A stretch of 64,000 bases of DNA from Malania oleifera (Eukaryota > Streptophyta > Magnoliopsida > Santalales > Ximeniaceae). Under the pieces are notes generated by a model. It worked only from the letters and a program-made list of their open reading frames with translations. It was not told where the DNA came from and ran no database searches. Of this stretch, positions 1 to 11,223 are shown piece by piece. The position numbers were made by a program, and so were the translations under genes. Within the stretch, counting starts at the first letter, position 1; each line of letters begins with the position of its first letter. Location of the stretch: NCBI RefSeq assembly GCF_029873635.1, contig NC_080426.1, forward strand, positions 50,172,093-50,236,092. The letters are read 5' to 3'.

Positions 1-1145
1 GTTGCAATCAATCGCTCAAATTCTTTCGTTGTAGTCATTATAAATTTCGACAGTATCTCCCCATGGCTCTCCAAGTACAAGAGATGGGGGAAGTGCACAT
101 CACTTTCTAGTTTTCCATCACTAACAAATTGTCACCACATCCCACTATGAACCCAGAGAACATAAGTAGAGACGCGCTCGAAATATATAATGATAATGAA
201 CAGAAAGTGAACGATGACAACAACGTAAATACAACTTCCTAAACTATCCACATTGGACAATTTAAGAATGGGTGAAATACAAACATCACTAATCGTAAAT
301 GAAACAAATAATCAACATGTTCAATTGATTATTAGTCTACATAATATGACTAATAATCAATTGAATTTTAACAATTGATTTGTCTCACATGTACGATGAG
401 ACATGAATGTATAGTAACCATTCTTGAACGGGTCTAAGCTTCAATGCACACATGAAATGACAATAATTAATTTTTCATAAGGATCTCGTGATAAGTAGGA
501 TTTCCTTTCATTGTGCATGGTTTCAACTGAAAGATTCAACTTGATTTACTTGTAAGGTTAACTTTCGTGACTGCAGAATTGGAAGTCAGTTAGTTTATTG
601 CTCATATCACATTCTTTAATGTCATGGACACTCTATTCAATCTTTCCTAAGGATCCTTCACATATTCAATTTGTTTTGTTTCTTGTTCAATTTTCAAGTC
701 CTAGATAAATTTAACAAAATACATGGCAAAGATTATTTTTATTTTTAAGTCCATTAAGAAATGATGGGAAACCTCCTTCATTTGTCATGATTAAATACAG
801 ATAAAATAAAACAAAAATTTTGAATTAAGAAATAAAATTATACATCAAGAAAACAAAACTCTTCATGAAGAAAAAAAAAATGTTGAAGCCAAAGACAAAA
901 TCTTTCATAAAAAATTTGAATATAAGGAATCATGCAAAATTTGAAAAATAAATTTGAATATTCACATTTCATGTATACAAGCCTAAAGATTTGGGTTGTG
1001 ACTCTAAAACCAACTAATAATTTTTTTTGGAACAATAGTAGTGATTTTCGGAACAATAATAATGATATCCCAAACAAATCATAAACACATGAACATAAAA
1101 CAATTAATTAGAGCAGAGAAGATGCATGACTTGGAGCGGTGATGG

Positions 1146-1285
1146 GAGGAGATGCTGTGGGCGGCAGCGATGAGCGGAGATGCTGTGGGTGGAGGTAACA
1201 GGCGGAGACACTGTGGGCAGCGGCGACGGGCGGAGATGCTGTGGGCGGTGGCGACGAGCGGAGACACTGTCGGCGACGGCTTGAG
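1146..1285. repeat. 28-bp GC-rich minisatellite inside the CACTA element
   Basis: About five copies of a 28-bp unit resembling GCGGAGATGCTGTGGGCGG start at 1146, 1174, 1202, 1230 and 1258. It lies in a GC-rich island (about 1100-1480) within an otherwise AT-rich element. The period is not a multiple of three, so open frames across it on either strand are most likely accidental. Confidence 0.75.
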
Positions 1286-1558
1286 ATTCAATGGCAGGAG
1301 GACTGCACTGCGTGCATGGAGGAGCAAGGAGGGAGGGGCAAGAGGGAGGAGTGAGGAGGAGGGGGCAGGAAGATGGAGCAGAACGATGAAGAGTAAAGAG
1401 ACGGTAGGAGGGAGAAGGAGGGAGGAGAAAGAACAAAATTTGGGGAAAGTGTGCGAAATTATGCGGGTTAAGGGACTTTAGATTTTGAGCATCAGTTGCA
1501 GTTTTTAAAACTATCACTACTACTCTTAAATAATTTTTTTGTTTATTTTTTTAAATAA

Positions 1559-2400
1559 AAGGACTATTAGTGACGGTTCTTAAAACTGTCACTAATAAAG
1601 GACTAGTAGTGACGAAAATAAGAAACCGTCACTACTACTTTGAAATTATTTTTGTTTATTTTTTTAAATAAAAGGACTATTAGTGACTGTTCTAAAAATC
1701 ATCACTAATAAGGAACTAGTAGTGATGAAAATACAAAATCGTCACTAGTACTTTGAAATTATTATTATTTTCTTTAAATAAAAGTATTATTAGTGACAAT
1801 TCCGAAAATCGTCACTAATAAAGGACCAGTTGTGACGAAAATAAAAAACTATCACTACTACTCTGAAATGATTTTTTTTACATTTTCTTTAATATAAAAG
1901 ACTATTAGTGATGGTTCTGAAAACTGTCACTAATAAGAAACCAGTAATGATGAAAATAAAAAACCATCACTAATAGTCTAAAATAATACATTTTTTTATT
2001 TTTTTAATAAGACGACCAATAGTGACGGTGGCAAATCCATCACTAATACCCTATTAGTAGTGACGAATTTTCCTAACCGTCACTAATAATAGACTAGTAG
2101 TGATGGTTGCTTAGTCGTCACTAATAAATGACAATTAGTGAGAATTTGAATCCGTCGCTAATATCCCAAGAATCATCAATAATACTTTTTCGGGATAATT
2201 TCAGTGTGAAAAGTGGTTTCCTGCGATAGTTCGAGCAGGAAAATTGGTTTTAAGTGACGAAATTATTAGTGATGGTTTTAAAACAGTCACTAATACGACA
2301 CTATTAGTGATGGTTGCTAAAACTGTCACTAATTCTCACACTATTAATGACGGTTCTTCGGAACCGTCACTAATACCCACTTTTAGTGATGAAATTAAAA
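1559..2400. repeat. CACTA subterminal repeat array
   Basis: Many copies of a palindromic unit of the form TAGTGACGGTT...AACCGTCACTA occur in both orientations, with variants. Dense subterminal repeats next to a CACTA terminus are the usual transposase-binding regions of En/Spm-type elements; that role is family knowledge and is not shown here. Confidence 0.75.
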
Positions 2401-2445
2401 TCGTCACAAATAATTTCATCACTAAAAACCAGTTTCTTTGTAGTG

Positions 2446-3044
2446 AACCCTGACTATGAGGGTTTATACATGGCGAGTATCTATAAGGTGTATCTTTTAT
2501 GCATATCTGTATATTTATGTAATCATGTAAATGTTTTCCAGTATTGATATATGTTATGAGAAATGAGAAATGAGTATACATACTACATTCAGTAAGAGAG
2601 AGAGGTATGATTCTAGTATACACTGAAAAGCATGTTGCCACACACTGTCATTAACTTAATCTTCCTTAATGAGAGGTGTCTCACCCCGTTGTACAACATA
2701 TCTTTTCAAGGAATCCCAGAGATCGAGTTTAGCGGGATCCAGGGAGTGGAGACTAGTTTAGTTACTTTTTGTGAGTGTCTTCAAGAACTCAGATGTGTGT
2801 AGTTATTATATTATGCCTTCAAGCTTGTATCGCCAATCATATGGACCGAGTATGTGAACTCATTTTGGGGATGTAATATGTATATGGACAGAACCTTGAT
2901 ATATATGTTGATTTAGACTATAGTAATAGAATGTTGAGATTGTTTCATTATTCTATTGCATATCGTATGTGATATAATGGTATCTGGTACTTAGACGTCA
3001 CTAAAGTAGCACCCTAGGTCCACGAGTCGGGTCGGGGCGTTACA
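2446..3044 (+). repeat. 5' LTR of element B, right-hand 599 bp
   Basis: It matches 19737-20387 of the 3' LTR closely, for example the blocks around 2470-2760 and 19760-20050, and ends in the same GGGGCGTTACA. The left 1.4 kb of this LTR was displaced by the CACTA insertion. The main length difference is a TA microsatellite that is short here (about 2899) and long in the 3' LTR. Confidence 0.92.
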
Positions 3045-3046
3045 GG

Positions 3047-3059
3047 TGGTATCAGAGCC
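3047..3059 (+). promoter_or_regulatory. Primer binding site, element B
   Basis: TGGTATCAGAGCC begins two bases after the LTR end. It is complementary to the 3' end of initiator methionine tRNA, the usual minus-strand primer in plant LTR retrotransposons. Confidence 0.93.
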
Positions 3060-3466
3060 TAGGTTTGCTAGGTTGTGCAGACTTTGATGGTTAGTGTTAA
3101 GTACCAAAGTATAGGTTGAGATAAGTTAAGAATGAGAAAGGGTAAGATAGGTCGGGTTTTAATCTAGAGGCTTGGAAATGGAATTCTGTCGACGGTCCTC
3201 TGTGCTTTTCCTAGAATGACGATTTCAGGAAAACCATGGTAAATCCATTGATGGTTTTGGTTCTAGGTTGAAGGACTGGACTCGGAAAGAATGTATGTCG
3301 TGTTATCATGTGTCTAGGGTCAAATATTTTGGAAGTCTTGCAGTAGAAATGTACATGTGGGTCCTTTAAACTGCAAATTTATCTGTTCTATCTGTTAGTC
3401 ATTTCATATTTGTTTTAACCATGATAAATGTGGAATTTCTAAATCGGGTCATATCCTATCTTCAAG

Positions 3467-4441
3467 ATGGATTCTAAAGGAAAGGGAGTCATGACTGGAG
3501 GGGACAATCTCGTGGATACCTCTAGTAGTGATGATGTTGAGGCTTTGTTTGTACTGTGTAGTAAGGCACGGTAGGCCAAGAGGGAGTTTTGGAAAGATTC
3601 TAGGGAACGAAGTCAGCCGGTGGATGATAGAGGTTGCACGTTTTAGTAGTTCTCGTGGACGAATCCTCCAGCATTCTCGGGAGGACCGAACCCAATTGCG
3701 GTGGAGAACTGGGTCCAGGAGATGGAGGAGCTGTTGGAAGTGATGGAGTGTACAGAGGAACAAAAGGTACGTTTTGCCACCTTCAAACTGGTGGGAGAGG
3801 CAAAGAGATGGTGGCGATTGGCAAAACTGGTAAAGGAACAATGTTCAGGGCACGTATCAGTTACATGGAGCTGGTTTAGGTAGGTATTCTTCAGCAGATA
3901 CTTCCCTGTTGCCACCAGAGAGGTAAAGGTGGAGGAGTTCCTACGTCTGACACAGGGATCCATGGTCGTGCAGTAGTATGTGGCGAGATTTGTGAAGCTA
4001 TACCAATTTTCTCCACATATGGTCCCGGATGAGCCGAGGAAGGCTTGGATGTTCGAGAGAGGACTAAGACACGCCATACGCACGCAGGTGGCAGCGTTGA
4101 TGGTCTAGGGCTTTACAGAACTGGTGGATAGAACCATGGCGGCTGAAGCCAATATACAGGAAGGGAAAAGAGAGGCAAGTCAGAAGAAAAGGTCTCTATC
4201 TCAGAGTTATCAGTCTAGCACCAATCAGAACTCCAGGAAGCAGCCTGGTAGTTCGTCAGGCCAGCAACAAGCGTTAGGACCGCCAGCCACTTGGGGAAAT
4301 TCGCAGCGCCCTGCCTGTCCTAGATACAATGGGATGCATACATGCGAGTGCAAGGTTGGTTTTTCGAGTTGCTACCGGTGTGGTAGTTTGGGACACCGGA
4401 TACGGGATTGTTGCGTGGTACTGAACCACACGCCTTCGTAG
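3467..4441 (+). pseudogene. gag: gag of element B (capsid/nucleocapsid), broken by stops
   Basis: The frame starting at ATG 3467 can be followed to the stop at 4439-4441. It shows the gypsy gag retrotransposon domain (NWVQEMEELLEVMECTEEQK, then GEAKRWW near 3800) and, near its end, a CCHC zinc knuckle (CYRCGSLGHRIRDC, about 4370-4410) that would bind RNA in virus-like particles. Several in-frame TAG codons interrupt it, including one after the first 35 codons, one near 3880 and one near 3975. The same reading frame is recoverable throughout, so decay here is mainly by point mutation. Not functional as it stands. Confidence 0.85.
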
Positions 4442-4508
4442 CAGCAGTATGAAGGAAGTAGTCAGGTGACCAGAGGAGGTCACCAAGGCGCGGGTGTACT
4501 CGTTGACG

Positions 4509-4898
4509 CCGGGTGATGCAGAGAATGCTAGAAATGTGGTGATAAGTATGATTTCATTTATGTCACATAATGCTATTGTACTGTTCGACTCAGGGGCTAC
4601 CCACTCATTTGTATCCTAGAGATTTGTTAAAGTATGTGGAATTAAGACCCAGTTGTTAGGAGTCGAGTTAGGAGTGGCTACGTTGACAGGGTCGATTATT
4701 ATGTGCAGTAAGGTGGTTAAAGACCATCCGATAGAGATTCAGGGGAGGAAGTTGTCTGCCAATCTCATTATTCTGGAGATACAGGGATTCGATATTATCT
4801 TAGGGATGGATTGGTTAGCATCCAGCTATGCGAGCATAGAGTGCCGAAAGAAGGAGGTAGTGTTTAGACCTTTGGTGGGGAAGAGTTTAAATTTGTAG
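4509..4898 (+). pseudogene. pol: Aspartic protease region of element B
   Basis: The frame contains the retropepsin active-site motif LFDSGATHSFVS (about 4578-4613), followed by a TAG stop, and then a segment ending near FDIILGMDWLASSYA (about 4788-4835), the conserved second block of gypsy proteases. The enzyme would cleave the Gag-Pol polyprotein. The frame ends at a stop (4896-4898), and the downstream pol region continues in another frame, so at least one frameshift separates them. Confidence 0.82.
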
Positions 4899-4902
4899 GG
4901 TC

Positions 4903-6396
4903 ATGTGTGCACTCTGCACCACAGATCCTCTCAGCGATGAAGGCAAGGAAGTTACTTCTGGATGGCTGCCAAGGGTATCTGGCGTGTGTGAAAGTAGTAC
5001 CAAAAAGAAAGGACTGAAGCTGGTGGATATTCTAGTGATACGGGAGTTTCCCAATGTCTTTCCCGAGGAATTACCAGGGTTGCCTCTAGATCGGGAAGTG
5101 GAGTTCGCTATTGAGTTAGCACCAGGGATGACATGAATCTCCAAGGCGCCGTATAGAATGGCTCCAACAGAGCTAAAGGGGCTAAAGGAACAATTGCAGG
5201 AACTTCTAGATAACGGCTTAATTAGACCGAGCGTATCACCCTAGGGAGCGCTGGTGTTGTTCGTGAAGAAGAAAGATGGGTCGATGAGGATGTGCATCGA
5301 CTATAGAGAGATAAATAAGGTAACTATAAAGAACAAATACCCATTACCACGTATTGATGACCTATTTGACCAACTGAAGGAAACTTAGGTTTTCTCTAAG
5401 ATCGATCTTCAATCTAGGTGTCACTAAGTCAGATGACATATCGAGGATGACCTTTCAAACCCGGTATGGCCATTATGAATTTTTGGTTATGCCGTTTGGT
5501 TTGACAAATGTGCCTGCAGCATTCATGGACCTAATGAACCGGGTATTCCACGAGTACTTGGATCCGTTTGTGGTAGTATTTATAGATGACATCCTGATCT
5601 ATTCAAGAAGTTCTGTAGAGCACGAAACTCATTTGAGGCTAGTACTTCAAGTACTTAGAGAGAAGAAGTTGTTTGCTAAATTTAGAAAATGCAAATTCTG
5701 GCTTGAGCAGGTTGCATTTTTGGGACATGTAGTGTCCAAAGAAGGAGTATCATGACCCTAGCAAAGTAGAGGCAGTAATAAATTGGGCAAAACCGAAGAA
5801 CGTTCATAAGGTTAAAAGTTTCTTAGGTCCGGTAGGGTATTACCGTCGTTTTATCAAGGGTTTTTCTGTGCTGTCAAGTCCGTTGACACAGCTTACGAAA
5901 AAGAATAGTAAGTTTGAATAGACTTTTGATTGTGAGTAAAGCTTTTAGGAGTTGAAGCAATGTTTGGTCACGACTCCAGTGTTGACCATTCCATTAGGGA
6001 ATGGTAGTTATGTGATTTATAATGACACATCCTAGAAAGGACTCGGGTGTGTTTTGATGCAGCAGGGTAAAGTTATCGCTTATGCTTCTCGCCAACTCAA
6101 AGAGTACGAGAAGAACTACCCTACGCATGATTTAGAATTGGCAGCAGTGGTGTTTGCACTAAAGATCTGGTGACACTACCTTTACGATGAAAAGTGTGAG
6201 ATCTTTACTAACCATAAGAGCCTCAAATACTTCTTCACTCAGAAGGAGCTGAATATGAGGCAACATAGATGGCTCGAGCTGATTAAGGACTACGACTGCA
6301 CCATTAGTTACCACCCAGGAAAAGCTAATGTGGTGGCTGACGCGTTGAGCTGGAAGTCAGTGAACGTGTCGGTTTCAGCAGTTGTCCTACAACATT
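4903..6396 (+). pseudogene. pol: Reverse transcriptase and RNase H of element B, stops and frameshifts
   Basis: The RT begins with [10 protein letters not shown] (about 5053) and continues with [27 protein letters not shown] and [15 protein letters not shown]. Motif B/C follows in a different frame: [17 protein letters not shown] (about 5474) and the catalytic [10 protein letters not shown] (about 5579). The thumb and connection follow in a third frame (FLGPVGYYRRFI near 5820). The RNase H block has [15 protein letters not shown], the acidic [11 protein letters not shown], and ends with [13 protein letters not shown] (about 6316-6355). At least two frame changes lie between 5400 and 5760. Stops include TGA in KIW-stop-HYLY (about 6170) and TAA/TAG near 5920-5945, mostly one transition away from CGA, CAA or TGG. 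The enzyme is inactive as written. Confidence 0.88.
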
Positions 6397-6404
6397 AAAT
6401 TGTA

Positions 6405-7311
6405 ATGGATCTAGAGAGGTTGGGAGTAGAGTTGGTGGATGAAGATCCACAGGCATTCATCGCCAATTTAGTTGTTCAGCCAACCTTGCGAAAGAGAATC
6501 AAGACTGCTCAAAAGGAAGACGCAGAACTGGTAGAGGTAATGGAAGGAGTGCAGAATGGATTGAAGCAGGATTTCAATGTCTCTGTTGATGGGATGTTTA
6601 GATTCCATACCCAGATTTGTGTACCGAATGACATCGATATTAAATGGGTCATTCTAAAGGAGGCTCATCGCTCTCTCTATACTGTTCATCCAGGAAGTAC
6701 GAAGATTTATAGAGACTTGCGAGAATCATTTTGGTGGAGTAACATGAAGAGGGAAATTGCTATATTTGTGGAGCAATGCCTAACATGTCAACAGGTTAAG
6801 GCAAAACACCAAAGGCCAACAGGATCATTACAACCACTTGACATTCCCAAGTGGAAGGGAGCACATCTTGATGGATTTTGTATCGGGGTTACGTGCAGCG
6901 CTACATGGGCAGAATGTCATTTGGGTTATAGTGGATCAGCTAACAAAGATTGCACACTTCATTCCTATTAAAGTCAGTTATTCCATGAATAGGCTGGCAG
7001 AGTTATATGTGCAAGAGATAGTGCGGCTTCATGGCATCCCTGTTTCTATAGTTTCAGACTGAGACCCATGATTTACCTCTCGATTATGGAAGGGTTTGTA
7101 GGATGCCTTGGGATCGCAGGTCACTTTCAGCACCTCATTTCACCCACAGATGGATGGACAATCAGAGAGGACCATTCAGACCTTAGAAGACATATTGCGG
7201 GCGTGTGTGCTAGACTTTAGAGACAGTTGGATTCGGTATCTACCACTCATGGAGTTCGCATATAATAACAGCTACTAGGTCGGTCTAGAGATCGCACCAT
7301 ATGAGGCATAG
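6405..7311 (+). pseudogene. pol: Integrase, zinc-binding and catalytic core, element B
   Basis: The N-terminal HHCC zinc finger is visible: AHRSLYTVHPGSTKIYRDLR, then VEQCLTCQQVKAKHQRP (about 6660-6820). A frameshift near 6855 leads into the core, with the first catalytic aspartate in ILMDFVSGL (about 6867), the second in VSIVSD followed by a stop and DP (about 7050), and the glutamate in [17 protein letters not shown] (about 7153). So the D, D and E positions are retained although the frame has stops. The core is cut at 7311 by insertion of element A, and the reading resumes at 17470 with LYGHRC. Confidence 0.87.
7307..7311. repeat. Left target-site duplication of element A (CATAG)
   Basis: CATAG directly precedes the first LTR. 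CATTG (17470-17474) directly follows the last. Four of five bases match, and the uninterrupted integrase reading at this point (the codons around YEALYGR) requires GCATTG, so the left copy carries a substitution. Confidence 0.75.
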
Positions 7312-9674
7312 TGTAATGACTAAAAAATTTAAAATAATTAGAAAGTATAATAAATGGAATGGATTAATGGATAATAAGGAAAAAGGAAGGATTTTTAGAA
7401 GGAACAGCAGGCCTCATTGACGAATGTCCTGTCCTCGTTGACGAGTGTCCTTCTAAGCTCATCGACGAATCCAATTCCTCGTCGATGAAGGAATCCCGAG
7501 AGAGTATATTTTGGAACTCTGAATTTCGTCAACGAAGGTATCTTCTCGTCGACGAAGCCTCTATAGCGCCTCGTCGACGAATCGACGTGTCTCATGAACG
7601 AAACCCTGCCTATAAATAGGTTGTTCTTTATTTTTAATGTAAATTCATGAACTCCCTCTAAAACAGTTTTCCTACCTTCTCTCTTCGATTCCGGGCCAAA
7701 TTTGACCCGATTTGATGATCCGAAACCGCCACAAGGTTCGTAGGATCGTTCTCTGCAAAGTTGCATGAGCTGATTGTTGGATTGAGGGATTTTGGAAACA
7801 TCCAAAAATCAGGGTAAGTGAATTATTTTTGGATTTCCTTAATGAATAATGTTATTTGAAGCCTAAGAAGTTGTAAATAAGTGTTTTCCTAAAGATTTAA
7901 GTTAATTGGAATTTATTTTAGTTAAAGTAGGATTTTTGGATTCAGGGTCCAACTGATCGCTGCAGGTATCAGTTTGGGGATCCTGTCGGCGTAGTTTGAA
8001 GTCAGGTAAGGGAGAAATTTATATATTAGATCAAGTTTTTATGAATTAAAATGAATTACGTGTTATTTATGTATATATGTTTTTATGTGAGTTTAAAATG
8101 CCAGCCATGAAATTTATGTTTTCTGAGCTTACGATTGTTTATATAGTTATGTATATATGAAAGTAAACGAATGAAAGTGAAAGGAATTGTCTAAGGAATT
8201 AAGTAAGAAATGAAGTGTATTTTCAGCATATAAATGTTAATTATGGGTTAGCTTATTTTATAAGGAATGTATATGAATTTTGTTGTTAAACTGTGTGGCA
8301 TGAGATTCTATGCAAATATATGTTAAATGTATGAGATGCAGGCTAAGTAAGTAAAGTATTGAGAATAAAATATGATATGGACAATGTTGCTTATGTATGT
8401 TAAATGCAACCACGTAAATGAAAGACAACTGAAAGACAGCCATGTTAGCAGATTTTAGCGCATTTCTATGTGGACTAACTGTAGCGGATTCAAGCTCATT
8501 TCTATGGAAACTAACTGATGATGGCTAAATACCAACTGTAGTACGAAAGAATGAAATGAAAATGTGATGCAATGGAATGACAATGGAATGACCATGAAAT
8601 GAAATGACAAATGTGAACGATGTAAATGGGAAACAGTTACTTAAAGTGAAATGAAATGCAATGTTTAAGCTATGAACATGAACAAATGTGCATGAATGAA
8701 TAATGATAGAAAGGAAGAATGTACGATGTTATTAGAAGTAATTATGTATGTAGAACATGTTACCATTGGGCGTGGCAAACTCTTCGCTTAAGGGCTTGCT
8801 GAAAAAGGCACATGCGCTAGTAGCTTCAGATGTGGCAGTAGCTGCGTAACGTACTAAGGAAGAGGGAACCTACTTGTATGGGTGGGTAGATTTCCCTATC
8901 CTTATGGCCGTTGCCGTAAACTATTGTTGAATGCGTGAGTACGAGATCAAGTTAACACTTGAGGGTTTACTGAGTAAGGTGAGTGCCCTGGTATGCTTTA
9001 GTTGTGACCTTAGGGTTACCTTAGTATCAGAGCAGAGGGGTGCTACTTGTATGGGCGGGTAATCACCCCTATCCTTGAGTAATCTCGTGGGCTAAGTTTC
9101 TGCATGTGTTTGATTAGGTTCAGAAAATGATTTCAAAGTTATGTTAATGATTTGCAAATGTAATTAAAATGATATTTATTTACCTCATGTTAGCCACACG
9201 TTGTTTTAGTATATGTATTTCTTCCCTTACTGAGATGTGTCTCACCCGAATATGATTATTTCTTTTTTAATACATCCTCGAGGTCAAGCTTAGGGAGCTC
9301 GAGGGTATTTAGTCTTTTTGAGGAATATAAGGAAATAGGGTATATGTTGTTGACATTTTGGATGTAAATATCTATGTTTTATGTTTTATGTCATTTTGTT
9401 TTAAGGATATTGAGGGATGAATGATTGTGAAAATACTGAAATGCTTTAGGAATTATGTATCTATGGAAATGTAGGTGAAAGTTGGATTTTAAGGATCTAT
9501 AGATAGAAAATTGTAAACTCTGTAGAAGATTGTAAACTCTGGTATTATGGAATGTTAGTATTATGGTATATGTTATATGGAGATTATGTTTATGTTTTCC
9601 GCTGCATATGTTATTGATTATGATTTATCAGGTATAATGTGCCGAACCTAGGTTTAAGGGTTCAGGGCGTTACA
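7312..9674 (+). repeat. Element A, LTR 1
   Basis: Starts TGTAATGAC and ends GGGCGTTACA, and is 2363 bp long. It aligns along its length with LTRs 2 and 3. It carries a tandem duplication of about 35 bp near 8465-8515 (two copies of CATTTCTATG...ACTAACTG) that LTR 3 also has but LTR 2 lacks. It has no CT microsatellite downstream of the TATA box, unlike LTRs 2 and 3. Confidence 0.93.
7413..7618 (+). promoter_or_regulatory. U3 palindrome cluster and TATA box, LTR 1 of element A
   Basis: Some eight spaced sites related to the palindrome TCGTCGACGA lie between 7413 and 7600; two are perfect and most others differ by CG-to-TG or CG-to-CA changes. TATAAATA follows at 7611-7618. The TATA box as core promoter is an inference from position and sequence. 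Confidence 0.65.
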
Positions 9675-9677
9675 TTG

Positions 9678-9690
9678 TGGTATCAGAGCA
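9678..9690 (+). promoter_or_regulatory. Primer binding site, element A unit 1
   Basis: TGGTATCAGAGCA, three bases after the LTR end, is complementary to the initiator Met-tRNA 3' end. Confidence 0.9.
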
Positions 9691-10041
9691 ATGATTTTGG
9701 GATTTTGAGGATTTAGGGATGATATATACCAGAGTATAGGAAATAGTTAGGATAAGGATACAAGATGAATAGGTTAGGTATTGAGAAATAGGTTTGGTGT
9801 AGGAAAGTATAGGATTGTGTTTTGTAATTTAGAGGCGAAAATACATTGACAATTTCCTGTTATTTTTTTGAAGCAGTCGACGGCCTCAGAAAATCCACGG
9901 TAAACCTTAGATGTTTTTGTTTCTGAATTATGAGACTGATCCTTATATGGAGATTTTGGACTTTATTGGATTTAAGTTAATGATTATGATATTTGAAGTT
10001 ATGATATGGAAATTTTATCTCTTTTCTGTCTTATTTTTAGG

Positions 10042-11095
10042 ATGGATTCTGGAGATGAGAATGTAGAGGCTGAAGGAAGAGAGGATTCAGTGACCTCTAA
10101 TGAAGAAGAAATAGATACCTCTAAGGTGCTGCGGGGTATCGTTCGTCAAGTTAAAGCAAAAATGAAAAAGGATCCAAAGGAACATAACTGCCCACCTGCA
10201 GGACAGGGTTGCAGTATTAAAGAGTTTATGAGGATGAACCCTCCAGCCTTTACAGAAGGACCTGATCCAGTGGCAGCAAAGAATTGGGTACGAGAGATAG
10301 AGGAGATCATGGCTGTACTCGACTGCACGGATGAGTAGAAGGTCCGTTATGCCGCTTTCAAGATGACAGGAGAGGCGAAACGCTGGTGGCTTTCTGCGAA
10401 GCTGCTAAAGGATCAGAGGATGGTAAAGATAACTCTTACCTGGGAGAGATTTAAGGAGTTGTTCTTTGACAGGTATTTTCCTTCATCTGTTAGAGAGGAA
10501 AAGATTAAGGAGTTCACCAATCTAACTCAGGCGGATATGACAGTTGTGGAATATGCGGCTAAATTTTTAAAACTATCGCGTTTCGCTCCATTTCTGGTCC
10601 CAAATGAAGTAAGGAAGGCCGAGAAATTTAAGGAAAGACCTGAGGTGCGGGATCTACGAGCTGGTGGTTGGGTTTCAGGTCTAGAGCTTTTCAGAACAAG
10701 TTGATAAGGCCTCGGTGCTAGAAAAGAGTATCCAGAGCAGCACTGAGCCTTCAAAGCAGAAGAAGAGACCTGCACCATTTGGTTTTCTATCTAAGGCCAG
10801 TCAGGGATCAACGAAGAAAGGGAAAGAAGTAATGGGCTCTGTATGCCCGAAGTGTGATAAGAGGCATAGGGGCGAATGCTGGTATGGCACTCCAAATTGC
10901 TACAGGTACGGTAAGCTAGGGCACCACAGGAAAGATTGCCGAGAATCCTTGCCTATGGTAGCTACTCAGAATCAGGACATGGGGAAACAGCAGAAACCAC
11001 TTGGAAGAGGTGGTCCGCCTCGGCTGTATACACTTCGAGCTAAGGAGGATGCCATTAGAGAAGCAGGTATGATATTTTTATTCAATGAGAAATGA
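10042..11095 (+). pseudogene. gag: gag of element A, unit 1
   Basis: Starts at ATG 10042 (MDSGDENVEAEGRED), close to the element B gag start. An acidic N-terminus is followed by the gag domain (NWVREIEEIMAVLDCTDE, an in-frame TAG at 10336-10338, then KVRYAAFK and GEAKRWWLSAKLL) and FFDRYFPSSVREEKIKEF. A one-base insertion near 10635-10645, seen by comparison with unit 2, shifts the frame. The nucleocapsid region then reads CPKCDKRHRGEC and CYRYGKLGHHRKDC, where the second knuckle cysteine has become Tyr. It ends EAGMIFLFNEK-stop about 130 bp before the next LTR, with no pol behind it. Usual length would be about 350 residues. Confidence 0.85.
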
Positions 11096-11208
11096 TGGAA
11101 TGATTTATATGATGTTATGCATGTAGAGTTCTTACAATGGTAGTTAGCAAATGAATTCAAGTAATGTGAAAGCATGATTAGTTGGTAAAATTTCAAGGAC
11201 AAAATTTC

Positions 11209-11223
11209 TTAAGGAGGGGAGAA
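11209..11223 (+). promoter_or_regulatory. Polypurine tract, element A unit 1
   Basis: AAGGAGGGGAGAA abuts the LTR 2 start and would prime plus-strand synthesis. It is preceded by the block AATTTCAAGGACAAAATTTC, which recurs before the polypurine tracts of elements B and C. Confidence 0.85.

Larger units (their letters stand above)
1..2445. mobile_element. CACTA (En/Spm-type) DNA transposon, right-hand part
   Basis: The right end is explicit. Bases 2412-2445 read, on the minus strand, CACTACAAAGAAACTGG followed by TTTTTAGTGATGAAAT, which is the classic CACTA terminus. It sits exactly at the point where 5' LTR sequence of element B resumes (2446), so the CACTA element landed in that LTR. The missing 1.4 kb of that LTR is not found in 1-1100, so the left CACTA end is inferred to lie outside the window and all of 1-2445 to be inserted DNA. 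Bases 1-1080 are AT-rich with nothing recognisable, and no transposase (TNP2-like) frame is visible. The 3-bp duplication would be AAC (2446-2448), but its partner cannot be seen. Confidence 0.7.

Noticed and set aside
1104-1517. Overlapping open frames of about 110-137 codons on both strands
   Set aside because: They cover the 28-bp minisatellite, whose period shifts the frame; the peptides are low complexity and match no family I know.
1559-2400. Regularly spaced palindromic repeats that could suggest a CRISPR-like array
   Set aside because: The spacing is irregular, there are no unique spacers or cas genes, and the array abuts a CACTA terminus, so it is a subterminal repeat region.
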